Assembly: GCF_002251795.1 (NCBI RefSeq)
Contig: NZ_NOXU01000015.1
Span: forward strand, 1 to 64,000
Length of the DNA: 64,000 bases
Direction: 5' to 3'
DNA from: Niveispirillum lacus
GTDB taxonomy: Bacteria > Pseudomonadota > Alphaproteobacteria > Azospirillales > Azospirillaceae
Shown: in pieces, positions 54,324 through 62,653 of the stretch
Layout: each line of letters opens with the position of its first letter
How positions within the stretch are numbered: position 1 is the stretch's first letter
Position numbers and translations under genes: made by a program
Notes under the pieces: generated by a model
The model's input: only the letters and a program-made list of their open reading frames with translations
Database searches by the model: none
Told to the model about the DNA's origin: nothing

Positions 54324-54629
54324 TCAAGCCGAATGGACCGCCGCAGACAGCAGTGACAGGCGGCTGCGCACAATCTGCTCGGCCAGCAGCCAATGTTCTA
54401 GATCGCGGCCTGCGGGCTGCCCCTCGGAAAGCCACAGCAGATAGGCCTCTTCAGCAACTTGGTCCGTCGTCGGCTCCACAACAGCGGCGCTAGACAAGAC
54501 AGCGGGAGGCGCTGACTTCTTCACACGGGGCTTGGCAGGGGCCTTTGACTTCTTCGCTGGTGGGGCGGTCACCACGGGTTCAGTGTCAGATACGGACAGG
54601 GCGTCGGACTTGGCGGTTTTGCGCGGCAT
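54324..54629 (-). CDS. DUF2934 domain protein
   Basis: This 101-aa protein has a lysine/alanine/proline-rich, histone-like N-terminus (AKSDALSVSD, PPAKKSKAPAKPRVKKSAPP) and a C-terminal DUF2934 helix pair (VAEEAYLLWLSEGQPAGRDLE, HWLLAEQIV). The start has GGAGAGA nine bases upstream. The role is unknown; the basic N-terminus suggests nucleic acid contact. Confidence 0.75.
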   Translation of the reverse strand: MPRKTAKSDALSVSDTEPVVTAPPAKKSKAPAKPRVKKSAPPAVLSSAAVVEPTTDQVAEEAYLLWLSEGQPAGRDLEHWLLAEQIVRSRLSLLSAAVHSA

Positions 54630-54754
54630 GGGCGTCTCTCCATCGCAGGGGCCTAGGCGGCTGGGCGCAGAAATGATGGTGCACTGCAACCGCACAAATA
54701 TCCACACAGATCCTTAGGATTAGGCCGATTTTCTGGCCACCTCATACCGTAGTA

Positions 54755-56245
54755 TTACCGCGCCGCACCCAACATCTGCAGGATCGGCAGGCGACGCTTG
54801 GCAAACACTTCCCAGCGTTCACCCAGTTCCGCCTTATGCCGATCGGCTGTCGTGATGGGTTTGCCATCGCGTAGCACCCGCTGGCCCACCTTCTCCAGCC
54901 TATGAAAGGCATGAAGCACGGGGTCCGTTCCGCTGGACAGGGCGGCGAGGAACAGCTTGCCCACCCGATCCACCGCAATGCCACCACCGGTGACCGGGCT
55001 GGCCAGTGCTGGCATCCGGTCGGCGGTCGCAGCATCGGCCAGAAGCAGGTCATTCAGCCGGGAACAGCTCTCCTGCCGCGCACTCAGCCCGTCGTCCGGC
55101 AAACAAGGTGCAATCAGCTCCAACGCCCGCAGGGTCGCCAATGCCGCCTGCCCCTCTCCATCAAGCCCGGAAAGCAGGTCTGCTTCCGTCCGGGGGCCCG
55201 ACAGCAACACCGTCAACGCCGCATGGGCCGTGTCGAACGGCACGTCGATAGGACGGGTTGCCACGGTTGCCCGGCGAGGGAGATCGCGCGGATGCCCCAC
55301 AGCGGCCCAGCGACGTTCCGGTACCGCGCGGTCACCGCTACCGTCGCGGATGAACAGGTCCCGACGGAAGGGCCGGTTGGTCAGGTAGTCGCGCAAAAGT
55401 TCGGCAAAGTTCGGATCATCGGCGGCCGTTTGCCCCCCAACGGTAAGGATGATCTCGCTGAGCGCCGCCTCCTCCCACCGATCAGCCGCCCGGCCCTGTG
55501 CCACCAGTCGCAGACCAGCAGAGGCCAGCGCCTGTGCCACATCCGTGAAGTAAGCGGGATGCCAGCTCTCATTGAAATATTCGTGGGCCAGGTAATCCAC
55601 GGGGCGCTCCATCAACGCTTCCAGCCTTGTGGTCACCGTGGGATTGACCCGGAAGTAGCCGGCATCATGGGCACGCAGCCTGTCGGCCAGTGCCAGGGCG
55701 CCGGCGATCCGCGCAGACAATCCCCCCTGCCCCCGTTTGGCTCCGGCCAGCATCAGTTCCCGTAAGGGCAGATACTGCGCCCAACCTGGCAAAACATTAT
55801 AGCCCAGATAGACCAGCCCGCCGGGCTTCAGGTGCCGGTCCAGGAAGGTTACGATCTCCGCACGCTGTTGCTGCCCTACCCAGGACCAGACACCATGCAG
55901 GGCGACAATATCAAAGGCAGGAAGGTCGGCTGCGGCATAATCGGCAAAACCCAGCGAACTGACCGACAGGTTTGATAGGCCCGCACCATCGGCCAACCAT
56001 CGCGCATGCTCAACATGGGCAGTGTTGATGTCATTGCCCCAGAACCGCGCCTGTGGATTGGCCGCAGCCAGCAGCGCCAAGCTGAAGCCCTGGCCAAAGC
56101 CCAGTTCACAATAATCAAACGGCTCCCCCGGACTGATCGGCGACCGTTTGCCTAGAACCTCGGCCATGGGCCATGGCTGCAACTCCGGATGAAAGCTGTA
56201 GGTATACCCGATCTCTGTCACATACCCATCGGTCCACCCCTGCAT
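54755..56245 (-). CDS. Class I SAM-dependent methyltransferase with regulatory domain
   Basis: This 496-aa protein has a methyltransferase motif CELGFGQGFSLALL (46-59), the acidic motif FWGNDINTAHVEHAR, and motif IV-like FDIVALHGVWSW. A predicted methyltransferase regulatory domain (LEALMERPVDYLAHEYFNESWHPA) and a winged C-terminal region follow. The substrate is unknown. The ATG at 56245 has AAGGGGATC upstream, better than the ATG at 56281. It is divergent from tdk. Confidence 0.83.
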   Translation of the reverse strand: MQGWTDGYVTEIGYTYSFHPELQPWPMAEVLGKRSPISPGEPFDYCELGFGQGFSLALLAAANPQARFWGNDINTAHVEHARWLADGAGLSNLSVSSLGFADYAAADLPAFDIVALHGVWSWVGQQQRAEIVTFLDRHLKPGGLVYLGYNVLPGWAQYLPLRELMLAGAKRGQGGLSARIAGALALADRLRAHDAGYFRVNPTVTTRLEALMERPVDYLAHEYFNESWHPAYFTDVAQALASAGLRLVAQGRAADRWEEAALSEIILTVGGQTAADDPNFAELLRDYLTNRPFRRDLFIRDGSGDRAVPERRWAAVGHPRDLPRRATVATRPIDVPFDTAHAALTVLLSGPRTEADLLSGLDGEGQAALATLRALELIAPCLPDDGLSARQESCSRLNDLLLADAATADRMPALASPVTGGGIAVDRVGKLFLAALSSGTDPVLHAFHRLEKVGQRVLRDGKPITTADRHKAELGERWEVFAKRRLPILQMLGAAR

Positions 56246-56338
56246 GATCCCCTTCCCCGGCCCGGTCCACCCTGTTTTCATGGCACGATCACGTGAAGTC
56301 GGCTATGGAAAGCCCCGACCCATCGACAGGAAACAGGC

Positions 56339-56923
56339 ATGCGCTACGGAAAGCTGGAAGTCATCTGCGGACCCATGTTCTCCGGCAAGTCCACGGAAAT
56401 CTTGAAGCGCGCGATCTGGTACACGCACGGCACCGGCTCTCACATCATGCTGCTGAAGCCAGCCTTTGACGTACGTTATGCGGAGAACCGGGTCGTCAAT
56501 CACGATGGTATCGGTTTTGACGCCCTGCCCATCACCCGCATGCCTGCCGTACCGGACACAATCAAGGCTGTCTTCATCGACGAGGTACAGTTCTGCGTGG
56601 ACCCACACTACCACGGCGATGTGATCGAGGATGTGCGCACATTGCTGCACAGGGGCATTGATGTCGCCGTGTCCGGCCTGGATCTGGACTGGCGCGGCCG
56701 GGCCTTCCCGGTGACAGCTACGCTGGCGGCCATGGCGGATGGGCTGTGGAAGCTGAAGTCCCGCTGCGCCGTCTGCGGGCATGAAGCGCACAAAACCTTC
56801 AAGAAGCACCGCAATGACCGCACCGTCGAACTGGGGCAGGCCGATCTCTATGAACCACGCTGCAACCTGCATTGGCATGACCATAGCGAGGCGCCGGGTC
56901 GCGAACTGTCACTGGATCTGTGA
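56339..56923 (+). CDS. tdk: Thymidine kinase
   Basis: This 194-aa type II thymidine kinase has the P-loop GPMFSGKST (11-19), the VFIDEVQFCV Walker B-like segment and the Zn site with CAVCGHEA and CNLHWH. It phosphorylates thymidine in pyrimidine salvage. An AGGAAACAGGC site is upstream of the ATG. It lies 63 bp before the YchJ gene on the same strand. Confidence 0.94.
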   Translation: MRYGKLEVICGPMFSGKSTEILKRAIWYTHGTGSHIMLLKPAFDVRYAENRVVNHDGIGFDALPITRMPAVPDTIKAVFIDEVQFCVDPHYHGDVIEDVRTLLHRGIDVAVSGLDLDWRGRAFPVTATLAAMADGLWKLKSRCAVCGHEAHKTFKKHRNDRTVELGQADLYEPRCNLHWHDHSEAPGRELSLDL

Positions 56924-56986
56924 TAAGCGCACTGGTGAACCTGTGCCCAATACGCTATCCCGCCCGCAAGTGATCGACTTCCAAGA

Positions 56987-57475
56987 ATGAGTGAGCAAAT
57001 GAGCAAGTGCCCCTGCGACAGCGGCCGTGAATTTGATGCCTGCTGTGGCCCCTATCTGGCCCGTACCGAACCAGCCCCGACGCCCGAAGCGCTGATGCGG
57101 TCGCGCTACACCGCCTTTGCCAAGCAGGATGTCAACTACCTGGGCGAAACCCTGCTGCCGGGCACACAGGATGATTTCGATGTGGCCCAGGTCACCGAAT
57201 GGGCATCCAAAAGCATCTGGACCGGCCTGGAAGTTCGTTCCACGGCTGACGGCCAGACCCCGGACGAGGCCTATGTGGAGTTCGTGGCCAAGTTTACGAT
57301 GGACGGCAAGGACCTGATCCATCACGAAACCGGCCGTTTCAAGCAACAGGATGGTCGCTGGTGGTATGTCGATGGCGTGATGGGCCAACGTCCCCGTACG
57401 GTCATCAAGGTTGGCCGCAACGATCCCTGCATCTGTGGATCGGGCAAGAAATTCAAGAAGTGCTGCGGCGCCTGA
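56987..57475 (+). CDS. YchJ family protein with SEC-C motifs at both ends
   Basis: This 162-aa protein has an N-terminal SEC-C-like zinc motif ([14 protein letters not shown]) and a C-terminal one ([16 protein letters not shown]). The middle is the YchJ NTF2-like domain ([33 protein letters not shown]). SEC-C binds zinc and proteins, as in SecA. The biochemical role of YchJ is not settled. The start could also be the ATG at 56999. Confidence 0.85.
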   Translation: MSEQMSKCPCDSGREFDACCGPYLARTEPAPTPEALMRSRYTAFAKQDVNYLGETLLPGTQDDFDVAQVTEWASKSIWTGLEVRSTADGQTPDEAYVEFVAKFTMDGKDLIHHETGRFKQQDGRWWYVDGVMGQRPRTVIKVGRNDPCICGSGKKFKKCCGA

Positions 57476-57566
57476 TAGGCAGGGCCTATCATTGCCATTT
57501 GTTCAATCGATTTCCCTGTTGCCGTCCTTCCTGACATCCTGCGACCATCGCGATGGAGGAAGGACG

Positions 57567-57737
57567 ATGCAACGCAAATCCCTGGAAAAGCTGATACAGT
57601 CCCTGCACCGCTATGGTGCGGGACTTTCATCTGAAAATGGCTGTTTGGTCATTGAAGGTTTGGCCCCAGCGGATATCTTGATGCAGGCGCACCGTCACCG
57701 CAAAGCCCTGGCGGCAATGGTGCGCGCCCGTTCCTGA
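57567..57737 (+). CDS. Small protein resembling a TubC N-terminal docking domain
   Basis: This 56-aa protein has a strong GGAGGAAGGA ribosome site. Its pattern of helix (SLEKLIQSLHRYGAGLSSEN), strand (CLVIEGL) and helix (DILMQAHRHRKALAAMVRA) resembles the TubC N-terminal docking fold of NRPS/PKS proteins, although no NRPS is present. It is followed by hemH 28 bp downstream. The similarity is from the pattern alone. Confidence 0.6.
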   Translation: MQRKSLEKLIQSLHRYGAGLSSENGCLVIEGLAPADILMQAHRHRKALAAMVRARS

Positions 57738-57765
57738 CCGGAACGGCGACCCCATTCCTGCCAGA

Positions 57766-58824
57766 GTGTTTTCAGAATTGACCCAGAACAACCCCTCGTC
57801 CCCCCTGCCCGCTGGTCATCCGCCTGTCCGGGCACCCAAGATCGGTGTGTTGCTGATTAATCTGGGAACACCGGAGGCGACTGACTACTGGTCCATGCGT
57901 CGATACCTGTCCGAATTCCTGTCGGACCGACGGGTGGTGGAAGTACCCCAGGCCATCTGGCAACCAATTCTTCAGGGCATCATCCTGACCTTCCGTCCCC
58001 GGAAGAGTGGCCATGCCTATGCCGGCATCTGGAACCGCGAGTTAAATGAGAGCCCCCTGAAGACCTTCACCCGCGCGCAGGCTGAAGGGTTGCGCGCGGC
58101 ACTGCATGGGGGGCCCGCAGGCTCCGTCCTGGTGGAATGGGGCATGCGCTATGGTCAACCATCAACAGCCGCGGGTATCGACAGCCTGATTGCCAAGGGG
58201 TGTGAGCGTATTCTGCTATTTCCGCTGTATCCGCAGTACAGTGCCACCACCACGGCCACCGCCTGTGACCAGGCATTCCGGCATTTGATGACCTTGCGCC
58301 GCCAACCGGCGATCCGCACGGTTCCGACCTATCATGACGACCCCGCCTATATTGACGCGCTGGCCGCTGGGGTTACGCGCCACCTTGATAGCCTGTCCTG
58401 GAAGCCTGATCGCATCATCGCTTCCTTCCACGGGCTGCCAAAGATGTATCTGGACAAGGGTGATCCATACCATTGCTACTGCCTAAAAACCGCCCGTCTG
58501 CTGCGGGAGAGGCTGGGCATGGATGCCGACAGGTTGACCCACGCATTCCAATCCCGTTTCGGCCGGACAGAATGGCTGCAGCCCTATCTGGAACCGATGG
58601 TCAAGGCGCTACCGGAACAGGGCGTGAAGAAGTTGGCTATTCTCGCCCCCGCCTTTGTCAGCGATTGCGTCGAGACGTTGGAAGAAGTGAACCAGGGCAT
58701 CCGGGAGACCTTCCTTACCGCTGGGGGGACCGACTTTACCTACATTCCGTGCCTGAATGAGCATCCTGACCATATCAACCTGCTGCGTGCCATCGTGGAA
58801 CGCGAACTGGCCGGCTGGCTGTAA
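57766..58824 (+). CDS. hemH: Ferrochelatase
   Basis: This 352-aa protein inserts Fe(II) into protoporphyrin IX, the last step of heme synthesis. The N-terminal IGVLLINLGTPEATDYWSMRRYL, LFPLYPQYSATTTATACDQ, the active-site His222 in SFHGLP, and the acidic motif VSDCVETLEE near residues 298-307 are all present. The GTG at 57766 gives a 24-residue extension before the conserved start; the site has no clear Shine-Dalgarno, so a later TTG at 57778 is possible. An iteron-like sequence begins two bases after the stop codon region. Confidence 0.93.
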   Translation: MFSELTQNNPSSPLPAGHPPVRAPKIGVLLINLGTPEATDYWSMRRYLSEFLSDRRVVEVPQAIWQPILQGIILTFRPRKSGHAYAGIWNRELNESPLKTFTRAQAEGLRAALHGGPAGSVLVEWGMRYGQPSTAAGIDSLIAKGCERILLFPLYPQYSATTTATACDQAFRHLMTLRRQPAIRTVPTYHDDPAYIDALAAGVTRHLDSLSWKPDRIIASFHGLPKMYLDKGDPYHCYCLKTARLLRERLGMDADRLTHAFQSRFGRTEWLQPYLEPMVKALPEQGVKKLAILAPAFVSDCVETLEEVNQGIRETFLTAGGTDFTYIPCLNEHPDHINLLRAIVERELAGWL

Positions 58825-58827
58825 TTT

Positions 58828-58847
58828 ATCCTTACCGTTTGGGGGGC
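58828..58847 (+). repeat. Isolated iteron-like sequence after hemH
   Basis: ATCCTTACCGTTTGGGGGGC matches the iteron found at 63235-63253, 4.4 kb away. Confidence 0.75.
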
Positions 58848-58993
58848 ACCAACAGAGCGGCATGTCACTTTGCCCGCACTCTGGTTGTCGCTGCTGCCCC
58901 CAAATCTTGTCGGACAGGCCGGCACAGTCGTGATGATTGCCGTGACCGAAAAGGCCGACTATTCTGAGGCCTCATTATTCGCGGATCAATGCC

Positions 58994-59185
58994 ATGGAAG
59001 TCACCATCGGGCCCGATGGCACCATCAGTTTAACGGCTGAGATGCTGGCGCATCTGCGCACACGGCCGGGCGAAAAATTGTCGGTTTTTCTGACAGCTGA
59101 TCACCGTCTGGAACTGGCTCCACCAGCGAAGGCCCCCGGCGAGAAACTCTTGCAAACGATGCTGGGCCGGACCGCGAAGCCATGA
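58994..59185 (+). CDS. Small AbrB/MazE-like protein
   Basis: This 63-aa protein starts EVTIGPDGTISLTAEMLAHL and continues RPGEKLSVFLTADHRLELAP, the swapped-hairpin AbrB-type pattern found in antitoxins and regulators. No toxin gene follows; a terminator does. It may be a stand-alone regulator or an orphan antitoxin. The C-terminal 18 residues are basic. Confidence 0.65.
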   Translation: MEVTIGPDGTISLTAEMLAHLRTRPGEKLSVFLTADHRLELAPPAKAPGEKLLQTMLGRTAKP

Positions 59186-59200
59186 GGGGCGGGCAAAAAG

Positions 59201-59231
59201 AAAGCCCATGTGTTGGCGACCATGGGCTTTT
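59201..59231 (+). terminator. Terminator after the AbrB-like gene
   Basis: A perfect 10-bp stem (59201-59210 with 59221-59230) ends in a TTTT run 16-45 bases after the stop at 59185. Confidence 0.85.
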
Positions 59232-59317
59232 GAAGTTTCCTTGTGAAGCGCGCCGTCCAAGGTCCGGTCGCCTAATACATATCTTTTAATGTCTAACGCG
59301 CACGACCGAGCGCAGGT

Positions 59318-59770
59318 CTATAGACGGTCAATGTTTCTGCGAAACTCTGCTCGACCCAGAATCCTCACCTTTCGGGTTTGCGGCGGCTCTGGTCGCGTCA
59401 CTAAGTAAAGTCCGGCAAGGACCATGACGCCGATACCAGCACCAGCCAGCCAGGAATGCGGACCGGCACTGAACACAAGCAGCACGGCGGCCAGAAGCAG
59501 GCTGCTCAACGCCGCCAGTTTTGCCCGCCTTGTCATGGCCCCCTGCTCCATGAACAGTCTCAGAGGCGCCCCAAATCGGGGATGGTTTAGCAACCGTTCC
59601 GCACGATGATCGCCTAAACGCAGCAAACACCAGACGGACAACAGCAGAAACACGGTTGTTGGCATCACCGGCACCACCATTCCGACCATACCCAGCAGCA
59701 GAAAGACACTTGCCCCTAGCCGATAGACGGCCCGCGTCAGGATAGCGGGCGGTGCCCGATGAGACTTCAT
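59318..59770 (-). CDS. DUF454 (YbaN-like) inner membrane protein
   Basis: This 150-aa protein has the YbaN-like pattern: ILTRAVYRLGASVFLLLGMV, then VVPVMPTTVFLLLSVWCLLR, HPRFGAPLRLFMEQGAM and two more membrane segments at the C-terminus. The N-terminal PxxPTTxFLL signature is diagnostic. Role unknown; related genes sit near iron or oxidative-stress genes. The ATG at 59770 has AGGAGG upstream. A 14-bp perfect palindrome lies 20 bp upstream of the start. Confidence 0.85.
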   Translation of the reverse strand: MKSHRAPPAILTRAVYRLGASVFLLLGMVGMVVPVMPTTVFLLLSVWCLLRLGDHRAERLLNHPRFGAPLRLFMEQGAMTRRAKLAALSSLLLAAVLLVFSAGPHSWLAGAGIGVMVLAGLYLVTRPEPPQTRKVRILGRAEFRRNIDRL

Positions 59771-59790
59771 GATGATCCTCCTGCCAGCAC

Positions 59791-59804
59791 TTGCGACGTC
59801 GCAA
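59791..59804. promoter_or_regulatory. Perfect 14-bp palindrome, shared operator candidate
   Basis: TTGCGACGTCGCAA lies between the divergent DUF454 and oxyR genes. The 16-base sequence TGCGACGTCGCAACCA starting at 59792 recurs at 62543, so it may be the site of a common regulator. Confidence 0.5.
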
Positions 59805-59917
59805 CCATGGCATGACAAAACCAATATCTGACCGTATCGCCCTCGGATTGACCGGTACAATTGATTGTTCAGATGGTTATGATTGGTGCCACCTATTGCG
59901 CATCTGCGAGAGAAAAG

Positions 59918-60841
59918 ATGAATCTGCGTGACCTGCGCTATGTCATCGCCGTTGCCGACCACCGGCATTTTGGGCGGGCGGCTGAGGCCTGCAATGTCAG
60001 TCAGCCAACCCTGTCGGGCCAAATCCGCAAACTGGAAGAAATGTTGGGGATCACCCTGTTCGAGCGGACGAACAAATCGGTTATCGCCACACCGGCTGCG
60101 GCGCAGATTGTACCCTTGGCCCGGGCCGCTGTGGAAAATGCGGACGCCATCGCGGCACTGGCGCAAGGATGGCGCGACCCACTTTCCGGTTCCTTACGGC
60201 TTGGGGTCATTCCAACCCTTGGTCCCTATCTGATCCCCCGGCTTCTGGGTCCATTGAAACGCGAGTATCCGCAATTGGACCTCGTCCTGTGGGAGGACAT
60301 CACCGACAATCTGTTGAGCAGACTGCGGCGACACGATCTCGATGCGGTGCTGCTGGCAACAGAGGTGGATGATGACGATATCCACAGTCTGGCGCTGTTT
60401 GAGGAACCATTCCTGCTGGTGGTTCCCGACGCGCATCCGCTGGCGGAACAACCGGTGATCTCGGAGGCCGCGCTGCAGGGTGTTGAGATGCTGGTTCTGG
60501 CCGATGGACACTGCCTGCGTGACCAGGCCCTGGCGGCATGTCATCAAGCGGGGCCCGGTCGTGCTGACCTGCGGGCCACAAGCCTGGAGATGCTGCTCAA
60601 TATGGTGGCTGCTGGTTATGGCTGCACCCTGGCGCCCGCCCTGGTCGTGGCAGGGCGCAATGTGCCGGTGCCGGGAACCGTTGCCCGCCCGCTGCTCCCT
60701 GGCATAGCAGGGCGTACTGTGCGCCTCGCGTTCCGCACGACCTTCCCTCGACGCGGCGCTGTCGAAGCGGTAGCAGAAAGTATTCAATCCTTACGGCTTG
60801 GGGGAGGGGGACATGTGATCACCCAAAATGCTTCCATTTGA
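59918..60841 (+). CDS. oxyR: Hydrogen peroxide-sensing LysR-type regulator OxyR
   Basis: This 307-aa protein has an N-terminal LysR helix-turn-helix (NLRDLRYVIAVADHRHFGRA, VSQPTLSGQIRKLEEMLG) and an effector domain. The two redox cysteines are at the E. coli positions, Cys199 (DGHCLRDQAL) and Cys208 (AACHQA), so it should form the peroxide-induced disulfide. The ATG at 59918 has GAGAGAAAAG upstream. Upstream in-frame codons (from 59861) are not conserved. An iteron-like sequence is embedded near its 3' end. Confidence 0.94.
   Translation: MNLRDLRYVIAVADHRHFGRAAEACNVSQPTLSGQIRKLEEMLGITLFERTNKSVIATPAAAQIVPLARAAVENADAIAALAQGWRDPLSGSLRLGVIPTLGPYLIPRLLGPLKREYPQLDLVLWEDITDNLLSRLRRHDLDAVLLATEVDDDDIHSLALFEEPFLLVVPDAHPLAEQPVISEAALQGVEMLVLADGHCLRDQALAACHQAGPGRADLRATSLEMLLNMVAAGYGCTLAPALVVAGRNVPVPGTVARPLLPGIAGRTVRLAFRTTFPRRGAVEAVAESIQSLRLGGGGHVITQNASI
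60787..60804 (+). repeat. Iteron-like sequence inside the 3' end of oxyR
   Basis: ATCCTTACGGCTTGGGGG matches the replication-origin iteron pattern (ATCCTTACNGNTTGGGGG) and is part of the oxyR coding sequence (codes for SLRLGG). Confidence 0.65.
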
Positions 60842-60865
60842 GGCGATCACACGTCCAACCCGTCG

Positions 60866-61480
60866 CTAACCCGCCCGCACCCGCCGGATCCATTCGACCA
60901 TTTCACCGGGATTCACCCCATGGCCGAAGACACGGACAAAATCGCCGTCGCGGTTCATCAGGTAGATGAAGGCGGAATGGTCCATCAGATAGTCCGTGGT
61001 TCCTGCTTCCTCCGCCGAGATTTTCTTGTAGTAGGCGCGATAGGATTTGGTCGCTGCATCTATCTGTTCCGGTGTACCGGTCAGACCGCGGATCGCGGGA
61101 TGAAACAGGCCGACATAGCCGGCCAACTGCGCCACCGTATCCCGCTCCGGATCGATACTGACGAACAGCGCTTGGGTGTCAGCCAGTTCTTCTGGCGTAA
61201 GCTGATCCAATGCTTGTGCAATCAGTTGCAGATCCGTGGGGCAGATATCCGGGCAGAAACTGTACCCGAAATAGACCAGGGAGAGTTTGCCTTTCAGAAT
61301 GTCCTGGGTGACTGGCTGCCCCAGATGGTCAGTCAGGGTGAAGGGGCCGCCAATGGCGGCCCGCCCATGCCCCTGCTCTGTCCGCTGCGGTGACAGTCGG
61401 TCGGCAATCAGGGCTATGGAGCCCAGCAGTACGGCAGTCGCCAGTACGGCCAGGCCGGTCCAGAAGGTCCGGCGCCTCAT
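60866..61480 (-). CDS. SCO family copper-delivery protein (Sco1/SenC)
   Basis: This 204-aa protein has an N-terminal anchor (TFWTGLAVLATAVLLGSIAL) and a thioredoxin-like domain with the copper site C76PDIC80 and His168 (DHSAFIYL). It helps assemble the CuA centre of cytochrome c oxidase. It lies 15 bp after the PCuAC gene on the same strand, so the two form a copper-delivery operon. Confidence 0.93.
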   Translation of the reverse strand: MRRRTFWTGLAVLATAVLLGSIALIADRLSPQRTEQGHGRAAIGGPFTLTDHLGQPVTQDILKGKLSLVYFGYSFCPDICPTDLQLIAQALDQLTPEELADTQALFVSIDPERDTVAQLAGYVGLFHPAIRGLTGTPEQIDAATKSYRAYYKKISAEEAGTTDYLMDHSAFIYLMNRDGDFVRVFGHGVNPGEMVEWIRRVRAG

Positions 61481-61495
61481 CAGCAGGCGATTGGC

Positions 61496-61984
61496 TTAAT
61501 GATGATGGCCGGCATGGCCGTCATGACCATGGCCCTTCATGGGCGCCATCGCCCCCGGACCCTGAACCGGAACAGTCACCGGCACCTCGCCAGCCTTCTC
61601 AAACTTCAAGGTCAGGGGGAAGCTCTCACCCTGTTTAAGGGGGGCCTTCAGACCCATCAACATGATATGCAGACCGCCGGGCTTCAGTTCTGTCGGCGTG
61701 CCGGCAGTTACAGCGATACCGCCTTCCACGGGCCGCATCCGCGCGATACCGCCTTCCATCAGATGGGTGTGAAGCTCGACGGTTTCAGCCACCGGGCTGC
61801 TGGCGCCCAGCAGCTTGTCAGCCCCAGCATCGATCGACAAAGTCATGAAAGCGGCACCGGCCTTAGCTTGCGGTGCCGAGGCGCGTGAGAAGGGATTGGA
61901 AACGCTGATTTCTGCCTGAGCCGCACCAACGAAAAGCAAAGCGGCGGCAGCAGAGACAACGAGGTTACGGGCAAAAGTACGCAT
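61496..61984 (-). CDS. PCuAC family periplasmic copper chaperone
   Basis: This 162-aa protein has a signal peptide (RNLVVSAAAALLFVGAAQA) and the copper motif H72-X10-M83-X22-H106-X-M108 (LHTHLMEGGIARM, GLHIMLM). A His-rich C-terminus (GHGHDGHAGHHH) adds metal capacity. PCuAC passes Cu(I) to Sco proteins and cytochrome oxidase. The ATG at 61984 has GGGAA upstream. Sco follows; DUF2946-like is upstream. Confidence 0.93.
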   Translation of the reverse strand: MRTFARNLVVSAAAALLFVGAAQAEISVSNPFSRASAPQAKAGAAFMTLSIDAGADKLLGASSPVAETVELHTHLMEGGIARMRPVEGGIAVTAGTPTELKPGGLHIMLMGLKAPLKQGESFPLTLKFEKAGEVPVTVPVQGPGAMAPMKGHGHDGHAGHHH

Positions 61985-62037
61985 GGTCAGTATTCCCATG
62001 GGTGATTGATTGGATGCAGTGGGAAGGGCAGGGCGGA

Positions 62038-62418
62038 TCAAAGACCCGGCGGCCCTCGCGCACCCAACCCGGCAATCCAGACCCGTTGGCCGCTCACCAA
62101 GGCGGTGACGATGCCGGCCGCCATTACACCCCACTGCCGGGGCAGGGGCATTGCAACAGACCCGGTCGGTGCCGACAGGGATGGCAATAAACCAAACGGG
62201 CACGCTGCGACCTGATCCAGGTGCGTCGCCGTTTTCGCATCACCCTGGCCTGGTTCAACCAAGCCACAAATTGTTAAGGATAATGCGCCACGGCGTAAGG
62301 CCTGAACGTCCGGCATATAGCCACGCGGTATCAGCGCAACAAATAGCAATGCCGTCAGCAGCCCCCACACTGCCCAGCTTTGCCACCCGCCCTGTCTGAT
62401 CATCATGGCGCTGTTCAT
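62038..62418 (-). CDS. DUF2946-like membrane protein
   Basis: This protein of about 126 aa has an N-terminal membrane helix (SWAVWGLLTALLFVALIP), a central part with two Cys (LTICGLVEPG, VAACPFGLLP) and a C-terminal membrane helix (WGVMAAGIVTALVSGQRVWI). The overall pattern is like DUF2946, a family found near copper genes. The start is uncertain: ATG codons at 62511, 62418 and 62406 are in frame. It lies 53 bp upstream of the PCuAC gene on the same strand and likely belongs to the copper operon. Confidence 0.6.
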   Translation of the reverse strand: MNSAMMIRQGGWQSWAVWGLLTALLFVALIPRGYMPDVQALRRGALSLTICGLVEPGQGDAKTATHLDQVAACPFGLLPSLSAPTGSVAMPLPRQWGVMAAGIVTALVSGQRVWIAGLGARGPPGL

Positions 62419-62542
62419 GCCACATGCGATGCCATGTCTGAGCCTGCCTGTCCAATGCTCAGTTGTCGCAATGATTGACCGCGTCCGGTCCTTCTCCGCG
62501 CTGGCGGCCATGGCGTAAACCAGCTTCAGGTTTGTCGGTAAA

Positions 62543-62554
62543 TGCGACGTCGCA
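62543..62554. promoter_or_regulatory. Copy of the TGCGACGTCGCA palindrome upstream of the copper operon
   Basis: TGCGACGTCGCA is followed by ACCA, as at 59792-59807. It lies between the divergent DUF2946-like and PAS genes. Confidence 0.5.
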
Positions 62555-62653
62555 ACCAGATATCGCTACTGCGACTTATTATGAGACGATATTCCGAGTT
62601 GCCAGCCTTGGTAGGGCCCGTCATCTTGTCTCGGCCAACCAGTCAGGTTTCTC

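Noticed and set aside
58994-59185. Toxin-antitoxin pair
   Set aside because: Only an AbrB-like protein is present; a terminator and a DUF454 gene on the other strand follow, with no toxin.
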